Source: Mayamaea pseudoterrestris (lineage: Eukaryota; Bacillariophyta; Bacillariophyceae; Sellaphorales; Sellaphoraceae). From it: a DNA stretch of 64,000 nucleotides. The position numbers were made by a program, and so were the translations under genes. The DNA is taken from positions 248,001 to 312,000 of the forward strand of contig BROI01000029.1 of the NCBI GenBank assembly GCA_027923505.1, written 5' to 3'. Every line of letters begins with the position of its first letter. Within the stretch, counting starts at the first letter, position 1. Below, one piece after another: positions 21,619 to 32,331 of this stretch. Below the pieces are notes generated by a model, which was given only the letters and a program-made list of their open reading frames with translations, had not been told where the DNA came from and made no database searches.

Positions 21619-22770
21619 TTATTTTGGTTGTATCCACGCCTCCCTGATTCGGTCCCGTTGACCTGCGCCTGTCGAACTTGGCCGAACAGCCGTTGTATTC
21701 CTCTTGGCGGCCACGGAGATTCGATGATGCTGCGGATGGGAAGTGGTAACTTCGTACTTTGCTGGCGTTGTCCGTTTCAAATGAGCATTGCCTGACGATC
21801 GACTTGTCCGACCATCGCGTCGCACACCTGGTCCACTCGCCGACGCTGGAGTTTCGTCCCACAACTGTCCAATCAGCAATGTCAACAACGCACCCATTAA
21901 CCCCAGAACGATTCCCAAAATTCCTTGCCAGGATGGTGGAGATGTTTCCTTGACAACGAGTTGGGTGCGTCGGTGCTTTACATATGCGTCAATCTTGCTC
22001 AGAATGGTGCGGACCCTTCGCTTGCTTTGGGCTATGCGAAACTTGCGCAGCACGAGACGGTATCGGCTTTGCTGTTGCTCATTCTCAGCTTGACTCGAGT
22101 CATCATTCAAAGGGTCCAGGTAGTCTCTGATTGCCTCCAGATTTTTGACAGGCTGATCATTATAGTCACCACCTTCATGCACTTGGTTCTCTGCTGCTGC
22201 CGAATTAGTCTCTTGATCCGTCAAGACGAGCGCATACGAAACGTAATGCCCATTTGCATCAGGTCCCTTGGAGCTCGGTTTGCCAGGTGGTGAATACTTT
22301 TTTCCTTTCTTATATTGCTGCTGCTGCCGATTCGCCATGTAGTCGTCGTTAACGTTGGGCTCACCTTCCACGTACGCGCCTTGCGCATCCGTCTTGACAG
22401 CCACACCTTCCAGCAACTGCCGCCGCGGAAACTCGAAACGAATCTTGCGCCCCCATCCGAGCGGCATGATTTGCAACTCGCACGTAGTGATGCGACAGTT
22501 CAAGTGAATGTAAGCGTTCGAGTAGCGTATCCAGCGAATGCCCATGTACAACAAAAAGAGGAAGAATAGTAGACTGCAGTACGTGGCGCGAGTGGCGAAA
22601 CTTGTTTTGTGCCAAGACTTGACAATGGACTTTTCTAAACGAATGTTACGGGCCGAGCCGTCGTTGGGGTTGGACCGAAAGGTGAAGTTTGATGATCGTG
22701 CATTGTTTCCGGATGTCGTCGGGAGGCCTTGGTTGTGATTGCGACGACGAAAGAATGAGGAAAGTGCCAT
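21619..22770 (-). CDS. Hypothetical two-TM protein
   Basis: A 383-residue single-exon protein not assigned to a family. The basic, Ser/Asn-rich N-terminus is followed by one membrane helix near residues 63-82 (YCSLLFFLFLLYMGIRWI). A small globular part comes next (HLNCRITTCELQIMPLGWG, then FEFPRRQLLEGVAVK) and looks like a short beta domain. A polar linker rich in Gln/Lys leads to a basic helical section (LRKFRIAQSKRRVRTILSKIDAYV). A second membrane helix lies near residue 290 (ILGIVLGLMGALLTLLIGQLW), and the tail is basic and disordered. With both TM segments placed, the small domain would sit in the lumen of an organelle. Confidence 0.7.
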   Translation of the reverse strand: MALSSFFRRRNHNQGLPTTSGNNARSSNFTFRSNPNDGSARNIRLEKSIVKSWHKTSFATRATYCSLLFFLFLLYMGIRWIRYSNAYIHLNCRITTCELQIMPLGWGRKIRFEFPRRQLLEGVAVKTDAQGAYVEGEPNVNDDYMANRQQQQYKKGKKYSPPGKPSSKGPDANGHYVSYALVLTDQETNSAAAENQVHEGGDYNDQPVKNLEAIRDYLDPLNDDSSQAENEQQQSRYRLVLRKFRIAQSKRRVRTILSKIDAYVKHRRTQLVVKETSPPSWQGILGIVLGLMGALLTLLIGQLWDETPASASGPGVRRDGRTSRSSGNAHLKRTTPAKYEVTTSHPQHHRISVAAKRNTTAVRPSSTGAGQRDRIREAWIQPK

Positions 22771-23181
22771 GTCCCAGCAGCTAAAAAAGACTTTTGAGTT
22801 CGGTAATGTTCAATTGGAGTGTTTCGCACTCGGGATGTGGATTGGATGATTGGATCAGGTCGTGTTTCTGCTCACCACAAGAATTGCTGCTCACCAATGA
22901 GTGCGCCGTTTCCAAACTTGAAAATGTGCTACAATTTCGGCAGCTCTGCCTCACAAACTACAACCTTCGATGGAGACTAACACTTGCTTGTAGAATAACT
23001 GACTACTATGTGGCTGCAGGCAATGGAGAATGTTCGCTCCATGGCCGTCGGCAGGCAGAAGCTTATGAATGAGGCCGCTCAGTGCTGCATGTCGTACCGG
23101 TAACTTTGTGAACCGATGAGACGCTTCAAAGATCTTCCGCGAACGACGGCCACACAAAAAGCTATCGCCACATCTTTCACC
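22771..23181. other. Divergent promoter region, two-TM protein / eIF2A
   Basis: About 410 bases between divergent starts. No specific element recognised. If eIF2A starts at the upstream ATG (23116), its 5' end lies in this stretch. Confidence 0.4.
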
Positions 23182-24960
23182 ATGGTTGATGCTGCAGCAA
23201 CGGCTGTCAATTCCGAGGTCGGAGCAATAAGCGATCCTCCATGCCGCGTCTTGGCGCGCAGCAAGACCAAGGTGGAGTTTTTTGTGGTGTCGGAGCGAAA
23301 TGGAGGTGCAGCTGCATCAGCCCCTTCTCCGACGGTCCTTCATGCCGGCCCGACATCATGGCAACAGTACGCTCCAGATGGAAGCTGCGTTTATCTGCAA
23401 ACGCCAAAGGGAGTACTCAAGATTGACTTGACGAATGACAAGCTAGAGCCGAATGGAGACGCCACGCCGTTTCTGCAAAGCACGACTGCAAGCGCCATTC
23501 AGATGATGCATGTTTCGCCTTCGGGATCCTTTTTATTGACTTGGCAACGGCCGACTCCCGATGATGCCAATAATCTAAAACTATGGAGCGCTTTAGATGG
23601 AGCTTTACTAGCGAGTTGGCCACAAAAGCAGCTCCGTCGCGAGTCCTGGCCAACGCTACAATGGACTTATGATGAAAGGTACGCCTTGCTTCTGGTTCAA
23701 AATGAAATTCGCGTTTATCCACAAACAACCATACGAGCAGCTGGCAAGGATTCGAGCAATACACGGTTTACGGACAAAATTCGCGTGCAAAACGTTAGCT
23801 GTCTGAGTGTCGCGCCGCAAGCCAAAAACGGCAGCCCCTACTACTTTACCACCTTTTGTCCGGGAGGCAAAGACAAGCCGGCTCGAGGTGCCTTTCAGGA
23901 ATACATTCCTGGTCAACCTGACTTGCCGGCTCGTTTATCAAAATCATTGTTTCAAGCTGAAGAAATGAAGTCGCATTGGAGTCCTCAAGGTGATGCCGTT
24001 CTGATATCGCTCCAAACATCGGTTGATCATTCGGGTCAGTCCTACTACGGCAGCTCCCAAGTCTTTCTCATGGCAGACTTTGTCACGGATGCTGTAGCAG
24101 TCGAAGGCGTCACTCCGCCCGTCATGGCTGTCGAGTGGATGCCTCACCCGGAACGACCGCCGGCCTTTATTGTTGTCGCAGGCAAAATGCCAGCTTTGGC
24201 GTCCCTGCACCACGGCCGCACGGGCAAGCCAACCTTTTTGTTTGGGCAAGCGCACCGCAACACTGTACACTGGAGTCCGCATGGAAGATTCGTGTTGATC
24301 GGAGGATTTGGGAACTTGGCGGGTGGCATGAGCTTTTGGGACAAGAATAAATGCAAGCTAGTGTCGGGGTGTGCGGCGAATGTGAACAACCAGTTGAGAG
24401 CAGAAGCTGTTGTTGGATGCCATTGGTCTCCCGATAGTCGCATGGTGCTGACTAGTACAACATCACCGAGGATGAATGTTGATAATGGCATGCGACTGTT
24501 CAAGTACAACGGAAGCGAACTGAAAACTCTTCCGTGGGACAATGCTGCGTATCGACCTGATCAGTTGTTGGAAGCCACCTTTGTGCCGGCGAATGTTGAT
24601 GTATATCCGGATCGACCGCAAAGTCCCAACCTAGTGGAGCAAGAGCAACAACAATTGCAGAAGCAACAAGTACCCGGCAAGGCAAACGGACCAGTGATTT
24701 TTACCAAAGCTCTGCCTTCGTCATCTGCAGTAGAAGACTCGAAGCCAGTTGCGCGCTACGTTCCTCCGTCAGCGCGAGGAAGGGCAGGGGGCGGAACTAG
24801 CCTGGCGGAACGCATGCGAAAAGAAAAGGAAGGAAGCCTGCAGCAGGCCATCTTTGCCGCAGCTGAAAGCGGAAGGAAAAGACTACACTATATGTTACAG
24901 TCGCCAGCGTGGCGACACCATACGGCTTTGAAAGCTGCGTGGTTGCAGATAAGCCCCTGA
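23182..24960 (+). CDS. Translation initiation factor eIF2A, 5' part, cut by a retroelement
   Basis: The gene encodes the beta-propeller of eIF2A: blades with LKIDLTND, SPSGSFLLTW, LKLWSALDGALLASW, MAVEWMPHP, VHWSPHGRFVLIGGFGNLAGGMSFWD and CHWSPDSRMVLTSTTSPR, then the conserved VARYVPPSARGRAGGGTSLAERMRKEKEG linker. Host sequence stops at 24850. From 24851 the frame runs into the element and ends at a stop at 24960, adding 36 foreign codons after the junction. The rest of the host gene resumes at 31940. eIF2A can deliver initiator tRNA to ribosomes without GTP; the missing C-terminus is the region that contacts RNA and mRNA in yeast. Start chosen at 23182 for its strong context (CACCATGG); an in-frame ATG at 23116 is also open. 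Confidence 0.9.
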   Translation: MVDAAATAVNSEVGAISDPPCRVLARSKTKVEFFVVSERNGGAAASAPSPTVLHAGPTSWQQYAPDGSCVYLQTPKGVLKIDLTNDKLEPNGDATPFLQSTTASAIQMMHVSPSGSFLLTWQRPTPDDANNLKLWSALDGALLASWPQKQLRRESWPTLQWTYDERYALLLVQNEIRVYPQTTIRAAGKDSSNTRFTDKIRVQNVSCLSVAPQAKNGSPYYFTTFCPGGKDKPARGAFQEYIPGQPDLPARLSKSLFQAEEMKSHWSPQGDAVLISLQTSVDHSGQSYYGSSQVFLMADFVTDAVAVEGVTPPVMAVEWMPHPERPPAFIVVAGKMPALASLHHGRTGKPTFLFGQAHRNTVHWSPHGRFVLIGGFGNLAGGMSFWDKNKCKLVSGCAANVNNQLRAEAVVGCHWSPDSRMVLTSTTSPRMNVDNGMRLFKYNGSELKTLPWDNAAYRPDQLLEATFVPANVDVYPDRPQSPNLVEQEQQQLQKQQVPGKANGPVIFTKALPSSSAVEDSKPVARYVPPSARGRAGGGTSLAERMRKEKEGSLQQAIFAAAESGRKRLHYMLQSPAWRHHTALKAAWLQISP

Positions 24961-25151
24961 GCGTGTTGAAGAGCATCCTTTGATCCTCCTTCGCCCTGCT
25001 CGGAGCCATTCTTTTGAAGAAGGCAAGCTCCTTCCAAGCAGCCCCTCCTGTTGTTGTTGTTGTTGTTGCTACAGTCGCTTGTCCTTTGATTCCTTTAGAG
25101 AGCTGCCTCGAGTGCTGCTTTTGACAAGGAAAGAAGATAGAATTAAGTGCA
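24851..25151 (+). repeat. Left A repeat (A1) of the retroelement
   Basis: 301 bases that match 31500-31803 exactly apart from one TTG unit (six copies here, seven in A2). Its outer edge is the junction with eIF2A. Confidence 0.95.
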
Positions 25152-25158
25152 TTCCTCC

Positions 25159-27313
25159 ATGGCCGCCGTCAATGGAGCTGACGCCGCTGCCGCAGCCGCC
25201 GCCATTCCTTTTGCCGGGGCCACTCTCCCTACGGTCACCTTCCTTGCCCGTTACAGTCAGGCAAGTAATGATCCTTTGAACGGTGAATACAATGGTTTGA
25301 ACGGTCTCACTCGCACTGCCGATCCTCCTTTAACTGCAGCTGATTGCTTTAAAGGTTTGGTCGACACGCCCTTGGAGACCGCTCCCATCCTTGTTGCTGC
25401 CTTGGTCGAGGCCGACCAGCCTCTGCATGGTTGCATTCACGCCATTGTCGGGGCCCAGCGGTACCTTGCCGTTGCAGGTCGCACCAACCGCTGGGACAAT
25501 CGAGTCATCGGTTTTGGTACGGAGGTTTTCCAAGGCACGGCAGGCCTCGTCGAACTGACGGTGGCAGATTTTCATCTCAGTCCATTGAACGGGCACTTCA
25601 CAAATGTGCCAGCGACATTGGCACAAACAATGGAGCGATTGCAAGGCTTGCCTGCTGGCACTGAGTATTTGCCTCCATTGCAGCCGGTTGACGAAGACGA
25701 TGCGACCATTGTCCAAGGTCGTGCGCGGATGGTTCAGGCCTTGCCCGTGCGGTTCGCACCGCTGGTGATTGGGCAGGGTTTTACGCGGCGCGAATTCTTC
25801 GACCGTTTGGCGCCGGCTATTATTGATGCGGGGCTGGAACATGTCTTGACCAACCTTTGCACTTGGCTAAAGCTATTGGTTACTTGCCGAGCCGCTGATG
25901 GAGTGCCTACTATTCCAGGGAATTGCACGAGCCGCACCGAGCTGGGATGCCGATGTGGCCCGGTTCACCTCGACCAACTTGCGGCGCCTCTTGCCGGACT
26001 TGTTCGCCCAACCCGATCCAAATCAAAGTGCTTTGGTCAACCTTCTGGAGCGCCAAGCTAATGATGCAGCCGAAGTCCGAGCCCGTGAAGAGGCTCGCGC
26101 CGAAGCAGCCAAGGCACCCAAGAAAGTCTCCGACATTTTAACTGCGACACAATTACGGCGCACTAGCATCATGCTACGCATTGCTTCACCAAGTGGCTAT
26201 CCCGAACTGCACCACCTCCTAGCCGCCACGGCTGACAAGGACAAGCGCAAGGTAGTGCAAGACCATCTAGTTGAGGGTGCGGTGGCAGCGGGTAACCAAG
26301 ACTATGCTCCTATTGTGACGCCGCACATTAGCCGACGGCTTCAAGATGGAGACTTTGCAGGCGCCGACAAGGATGATTTTAGTGGAGGCATCAATGTCTT
26401 CATGATGGTACCACCCAATCTGACTGTTCTCCAAGGCTCAAACATGTCAGCTGAAGTCCTCCAAGCGGCGCAGGCGCATGACGACATCCTAAGTGGCGGT
26501 CATGCAATCACCTACCAAGATACTAAGGAGCTCCAGGCTGTTACTTCCAAAGTGGTGCTGCCAACCAACTACTTCCTGGCAGCACGCATGTGCCGGGCCT
26601 ACCTAATCCTCCTCACACAGTACTTTGGGGAAGATCATGAGCTTGTCTGCACATTGGAGCATTGGACCAAGACATTTGAAGCCAACATTCCTACCTATCA
26701 GCACGCCTTGGCTAGCCTTGGTGAGCAGGGACCCTCCCTCATGCTGCGAGCAGTCCAAGTCCGCTTCCACCGTTGGTTCAAGACTATGGAGACTTCTCCC
26801 ACCTACAAGGCCGTCCCGGATCTGGCCAGTGTCATGGAGGACTTGGAAATTGGCAATCTCTCTGTCCTGCCTCCTTTGCCTGCCAAGTATTGCACTCAAC
26901 TAAGCAAGCAACTCAACAAGGCAGCCGACATCCCAGGATCCATCAAGGTTGGTAGCAGTGTCAACAGCAAAGGCACTCATACCACCGCAGCTTCTACTTT
27001 GACTGGTGCAAGCGGCAACAGTCCTTCTACCAAGGCGAATGAGGTGGTCATCAACCTGGATTACAACCCAGCCTTTGAAGCCTTCCAGAAGGACAAGCGC
27101 CAACTCCGCTTGATGAGGAAGAATCCCGAGGACAAGAGTTGGCCCACCAAGGATAGCATCCCAGGACTCGCTACTGCTCCCTGCATGGCTTATCATTTGC
27201 GTGGCAAATGTGACTCATTGTGCAAGCGCAAAGCCGACCACATCCAGCATAGTCAGGCAGCTGATGATGCCTTGTTGGCTTGGGCATTGGAGCATCTTGA
27301 GCCCCGCAATTGA
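25159..27313 (+). other. Gag-like region of the retroelement
   Basis: The region starts just inside A1 with an Ala-rich N-terminus. Near its end it carries a Cys/His cluster of CCCH type (CMAYHLRGKC followed by Cys and His), of the sort that binds nucleic acid. No closer family could be read from sequence. It belongs to the element described at 24851-31939, whose overall state is given there. Confidence 0.7.
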
Positions 27314-27463
27314 CGGTCCGGCGGGCGGATCCCTATATGTTATAATCCGCTGACGCCTGCAACCTCTGCTGTTCCACCATCCAGAGTCGCAGGTCCAGTT
27401 GTCGAAAATGAAGAAGTAGTTCCAGTAATTAAGTCGCCCAGTAGTAAACGTTTTAAATCTACT

Positions 27464-30120
27464 GTGTCACCTGTCCTATCTCCTGAACTTGGTAAGCAAG
27501 CTGGCGTGCATGTTGTGCAGAAAGAACCATTGTTACTGCCCACACCACGTCTCTTGCCTACTGCTGCCAGGAATGTAATCAAATTGGCCTCTGTCCCCGG
27601 TCCCACTGCGTCCCTGGTCCAAGTCCAAGCAAGTCAACTCCAAGCAAGTCGTCAAGTTGTCCGCCCTGAGTGTCGTCCAACCTTGGCTCCTAGCACCAAT
27701 CCATCTGTTGCCGTCACACCTACACACCAGGCTGTGGCTTCTCCAGGCCCCCTTGAATCGTCTGTCGCCGTCGCACCTGAGGATGTGGCTTCTCCAGGCC
27801 TTCACACCGCTGATGCCTCTCCAGTGGCTGCTCCAGTCCCATGTACTGGCGCCTCCCCAGTTGTGGTGTCACACCAAGCCATGGCTCCACACTTGGTTGC
27901 CAGCAAGGCTGCTCCTACCATGGCACCACACTTGGCATTCAGCAAGGCTGCTCCACTCTCAATGGAAGCCACTGCTGCACCTGCACAGTCACCTGCCATG
28001 GCAACTGGCTGGGCTCCACACTGGGCCTCTCAGCCAAAGGCACACGACCTGGTCTCCCCAAAGGCATCTGCACCTCCTTGCACTTTGCCTGGCAGTCTTC
28101 CTACATCCAAGTTGCCTTCACACACCAACACCTCATCCTTGCAACTACTTGATGATGAATTGGGGCAGCTGGTTCAGGAGGCATCTGCACGTCTTGCTTT
28201 GTCTCCGGATTGGCGTGCCTTTGTGGAGGCCAGCCGCGGCGCCTCTGACTTACAGCCCAGCGTCAAGGATCTGGATCATCCAGCTGCACATTTGCTACAC
28301 CAATTGGATGCACGTGGCGCACCAGCCATTATGCAGAAAAAGCCTTGGACACTAGCACAAAAGCAAATGGCGCTCAAGAGGGGCCCTCACAAGTCTGCCT
28401 TTGAACACACTGCTTTTCTGCGGGAGGAGTTCACTGACATGATCAAGAAAGGCCACTGGACCGTCCTACCAGCCTCACAGGTCCTTGGAATGGAACAACT
28501 CCGACTCAGTCCACTTGGTGTTGTGCCTCAGCGCGACCGGCGACCTCGGACCATCTCCGACTACAGCTACTTTGGGGTCAATGATGACACTGCTGCAGTT
28601 GCGCCACTGGAGTCCATGCAGTTTGGCCGCACTTTTTATCGTTTGCTGCAACGCATTGCTCGAGCCAACCCCCGCTATGGGCCCGTCCACATGTCCAAGT
28701 TGGATATTGCTGATGGATTTTACCGTGTGCGTTTGCTGCCTGGAGATATCCCCAAGCTTGGTGTCTTGTTTCCTCAGTGTGCTGGTGAGGAGCCTCTGAT
28801 TGCTTTTCCACTCACACTGCCGATGGGTTGGATTCATTCTCCACCCTATTTCTGTGCAGTGACAGAGACCATTTGTGACTTAGCCAATCAAGCCTTCCAG
28901 TGTGGTGCCAAGTCACCACCGCCTCACCGTCTGGAGTTACAAGCTCAAACCTTACCAGCTACCACCACTCCAACACCCCTGCCTGGAAGTGTGCCCGCAC
29001 AAGGCTCTGTCCCACCTATTGTGACTGTGGAGGATATGCCCATCAATGATCCTAGTGTGGCGCCTCTTCCTGCTCCACGCCAGCGCTCTGATATCCTCCA
29101 GCGTCCTGTTGCATACAATGACTTGTATGTGGATGACTTGATTGCTTTAGCCCAAGGCAATCCGGATCGGCTGCTAAGGTTGCAACGTGTTCTCCTGCAC
29201 ACATTTGACCAAGTTCTACGCCCACTGGAGCCCACTGACTTACCTGCTCGTCAAGAACCAGTGTCTGTCAAGAAGTTACTCAAAGGAGATGGTGCTTGGA
29301 CCACTCGCAAGCAAGTCCTGGGTTGGTTGGTTGATACCGTCGCCATGACTGTTGCATTGCCAGCCCATCGCCTGGAACGCCTACGTGAGATCCTAGCTAG
29401 TATCCCTCCTACTCGGCGCCGCATTGCCACCAAGCAGTGGCACAAGTTCTTGGCGAGCTGCGCTCCATGTCCTTGGCCATTCCTGGCAGCCGTGGTCTGT
29501 TCAGTTCCTTGCAAGAGGCCTTTCGCCATCCTGATGGTCACTCTGGTCGTTTGCGGTTGACCCAGGCAGTGCATGACTTTCTGGAAGATTTTCGATGGAT
29601 TGCGGCTGGTCTAGAGACACGACCAACACGCATTGCTGAATTGATTCCTGATGACCCGGCTATTGTGGGCACTACTGATGCATCTGGTCGTGGCGCTGGG
29701 GCCGTGGCCTTTGTCTCCATGCCCACCAATGCCCTACAACCAATCTTGTGGCGTGCCAGGTTCCCTCCTCACATTGAGGCGGACTTGGTGAGTTTTGACA
29801 ACCCACATGGCACTATTACCAATAGTGATTTGGAATTGTTTGGGACGGTTCTCCATCATGATGTTTTGGCACACAATTTTGACATACGTGAGCGCACCAT
29901 TCACACCTCCCATGACAACACTCCGGCTGTCGCTTGGCAGCGCAAGGGCTCTACTACCTCCACTGGCCCAGCAGCATACCTCCTCCGATGCCAGTCCTTG
30001 CATCAACGCACACATCGCTATGTTCCCCTCCATGATTACATTCCTGGTCCAGTGAATGAAATGGCGGACAAGGCCTCCCGTTTGTGGCATTTGTCTGACT
30101 CTGAATTACTCACCTACTTT
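27464..30120 (+). other. Reverse transcriptase - RNase H region of the retroelement
   Basis: After a low-complexity Pro/Ala/Ser-rich segment comes a reverse transcriptase of the DIRS type: RTISDYSYFGVND, KLDIADGFYRV, LPMGWIHSPPYF and the active-site YVDDL. RNase H follows (GTTDASGRGAGAVAFV, then HDNTPAVAW). The order matches Ngaro/DIRS elements. Confidence 0.85.
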
Positions 30121-30146
30121 AACACTCATTACCCACAGCCTCTACC

Positions 30147-31295
30147 TTGGCAACTGTACCAACCACGACCCGCGATGCTTTCTACCATGATTACCGCACT
30201 GTCCAAGACCAGATCCGTGCCGGAGTCGTTCCTTCAAGAGCCGCCTCCGCGGACAAGCATTGGGCCTCATGGTGTGACTTCTGTCTTGAACACCATCTCG
30301 ACCCTTTCCTCAAAACCTTGGATGACCCAGTCCCAACTCTCCAAGTCTGGGCAACCCGTTACCGCGATGGCCGACTCTCCGCCAGCGGTCAACCCGTCCG
30401 CGCTGCAACAGTGGCGGACGCCATCCGTGCGGTGGGCCAGACGTTCGCCCGCATGGGGTCCCACGACATTCGACAAGATTCCTGTGGCAAAATTGACTAC
30501 CGGCTGCAGCAACAATTTAAATGCTGGCACCGCGAAGATCCAGCCCCTACTCGCGTCAAACCAATTCCGGTCACCATTGTGCAACACATCCTGGCCCAAG
30601 CCTATTCTGGACCAGGCTCACCTGCCCTGCAAACCTTTGCCGACATCATCACCCTGGGTTTCTTCTTCTTGATGCGCCCTGGTGAGTACACTGGCACCCA
30701 CGGTGGCAACACCCCACCACTACGCCTAGGTGCAGTCCAACTCTGTCTGGGTTCCCGCCGTCTTGATCTCTTTGCTGCACCAGCTGCAGATTTGTTGGCG
30801 GCTTCCCAGGTGTCGTTCACATTTGATAATCAGAAAAATGGTGTCCGCGGTGAAGTCATTAGCCAAGGCCGCACTGGCTTGTTCCATTGCTGTCCGGTGC
30901 TTGCTGCTGCTCGGCGCATTCTTTATTTGCGTGAGCATGGTGCTACTGCCCACACACCGCTTGCAACCTACTGGTGTGCTAATCGTCCTCTTGGCGTCAA
31001 GAATGGGGAGATTACGCGCACCCTTCGCAATGCTGTCATCGCACTTGGTCCTACCCTGGGCTTAGACCCCTCCGACATTGAGGCTCGCTCCCTGCGCGCT
31101 GGTGGTGCTATGGCTCTCCTCAATGGCGGCTGCGATGACAATATTATAAAATTGATGGGCCGCTGGCGTTCTGACGCAATGCTACGCTACCTGCATGGCA
31201 CTGCTGCTCACACCACCGGCTACGCTGCTCGCATGGTCCAAGGTGGCACCTACACCCTGGTCCCTGGCACCTTTGTCCCGCAGCAGCCCATCTAA
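30147..31295 (+). other. Tyrosine recombinase region of the retroelement
   Basis: A phage-integrase-fold recombinase: GFFFLMRPGEYTGT holds the first Arg, ARSLRAGGAMALL the second, and the C-terminus has IKLMGRWRSDAMLRYLHG with the Tyr. It overlaps the end of the preceding reading frame, an arrangement known in the DIRS order. It explains integration without target duplication. Confidence 0.85.
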
Positions 31296-31381
31296 CCTAC
31301 CCACCACACTCGCTTCGCTCGTTTCCCACCCGTCTCTTTGGGTGTCCTTTGTCCTCCAAGATGAAAAGTGGGTGGCAAGGA

Positions 31382-31499
31382 GGCGCACGCCTTGGGGCGG
31401 CGAGGAGGCAAATTAAGTAAAATGCCTTACTCTCCACCCAACTGTGTGCCATCCTTAAAACCCTGTAGCTGGAAGTAGTGGCTAAGACGGGGAAACCCG
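31382..31499 (+). repeat. Inner B repeat (B1) of the retroelement
   Basis: 118 bases identical to 31822-31939. It abuts A2 directly, so the B1-A2 junction reproduces the closed circle expected as the integration intermediate. Confidence 0.93.
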
Positions 31500-31803
31500 T
31501 CTTTGCCGCAGCTGAAAGCGGAAGGAAAAGACTACACTATATGTTACAGTCGCCAGCGTGGCGACACCATACGGCTTTGAAAGCTGCGTGGTTGCAGATA
31601 AGCCCCTGAGCGTGTTGAAGAGCATCCTTTGATCCTCCTTCGCCCTGCTCGGAGCCATTCTTTTGAAGAAGGCAAGCTCCTTCCAAGCAGCCCCTCCTGT
31701 TGTTGTTGTTGTTGTTGTTGCTACAGTCGCTTGTCCTTTGATTCCTTTAGAGAGCTGCCTCGAGTGCTGCTTTTGACAAGGAAAGAAGATAGAATTAAGT
31801 GCA
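31500..31803 (+). repeat. Inner A repeat (A2) of the retroelement
   Basis: 304 bases, the second copy of A1, with one extra TTG unit. An 18-base spacer (31804-31821) separates it from B2. Confidence 0.95.
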
Positions 31804-31821
31804 CCCACCCTCCCGTCCCTC

Positions 31822-31939
31822 GGCGCACGCCTTGGGGCGGCGAGGAGGCAAATTAAGTAAAATGCCTTACTCTCCACCCAACTGTGTGCCATCCTTAAAA
31901 CCCTGTAGCTGGAAGTAGTGGCTAAGACGGGGAAACCCG
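31822..31939 (+). repeat. Right B repeat (B2) of the retroelement
   Basis: 118 bases identical to B1. Its outer edge at 31939 is the right junction with eIF2A sequence. Confidence 0.93.
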
Positions 31940-32304
31940 CTAAGATAGATGCCAAGAAACCAATACCAGCAACCGTCAAGAGTGCGCTGACTGGTAAAGC
32001 GATTCCTGGTTTAGTAGCTGACACGGGTAAGAGTGCTTCTGCTTTGAAACGAGAGAAGCAAAAACTCAAGAAGCAGCAAGAGGAAGCCAAGCAGAAGCAA
32101 CAGGAGATACTTGAACAACAACAGCAACAAGCGGAAGCCCAAGAGCCAGTAGATCCTGCTAAAAGAAGTAAGAAAATCAACAAAATATTGAAGCAGATTG
32201 ATGAACTGAAAACCAAGGATCCATCTGCGCTTGACGAGGATCAAAAGGCAAAGATTGCGTCGGAAGCTGGTCTACGGGAAGAGCTTAAGAAGCTAGGAAT
32301 ATAA
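31940..32304 (+). CDS. eIF2A, 3' part beyond the retroelement
   Basis: The host frame resumes here in the same phase as at 24850: codon position 1 is left of the element and positions 2-3 right of it. About 120 residues follow, with [18 protein letters not shown], a Lys/Gln-rich coiled coil ([19 protein letters not shown]), then [21 protein letters not shown] and [17 protein letters not shown]. This is the conserved C-terminus of eIF2A. Without removal of the element at DNA or RNA level this part has no start codon in host sequence. Only 27 bases separate its stop from the convergent S1 gene. Confidence 0.85.
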
Positions 32305-32331
32305 TGAGGTTAAGCATACTGTAATATCCTT

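Larger units (their letters stand above)
24851..31939 (+). mobile_element. DIRS-order tyrosine-recombinase retroelement, Ngaro/PAT-like, inserted in eIF2A
   Basis: A 7,089-base element with the order A1 - coding part - B1 - A2 - B2. These are split direct repeats, as in Ngaro and PAT elements, rather than plain LTRs. It codes in order for a gag-like protein, reverse transcriptase with RNase H, and a tyrosine recombinase; no integrase is seen. No target duplication flanks it, as expected when insertion is by a tyrosine recombinase. The A copies differ by one TTG unit in about 300 bases and the B copies are identical over 118, so insertion was very recent. The element is nearly whole, with about two breaks in otherwise long frames. 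It lies in the same direction as the host gene. No methyltransferase domain was seen, which favours Ngaro-like over DIRS1-like. Confidence 0.9.

Noticed and set aside
25050-25069. TTG run as a CRISPR-like or regulatory repeat
   Set aside because: It is a simple microsatellite inside the A repeat of the element and differs by one unit between copies.
24851-31939. Reading the element as an ordinary LTR retrotransposon
   Set aside because: The A repeat at the left end is not matched by an equal repeat at the right end; the repeats are split A1, B1-A2-B2. No integrase is seen, a tyrosine recombinase is, and there is no target duplication.
24851-31939. Reading the element as a spliced intron of eIF2A
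   Set aside because: No convincing donor is seen at the left junction. The idea is kept only as something RNA reads could test.
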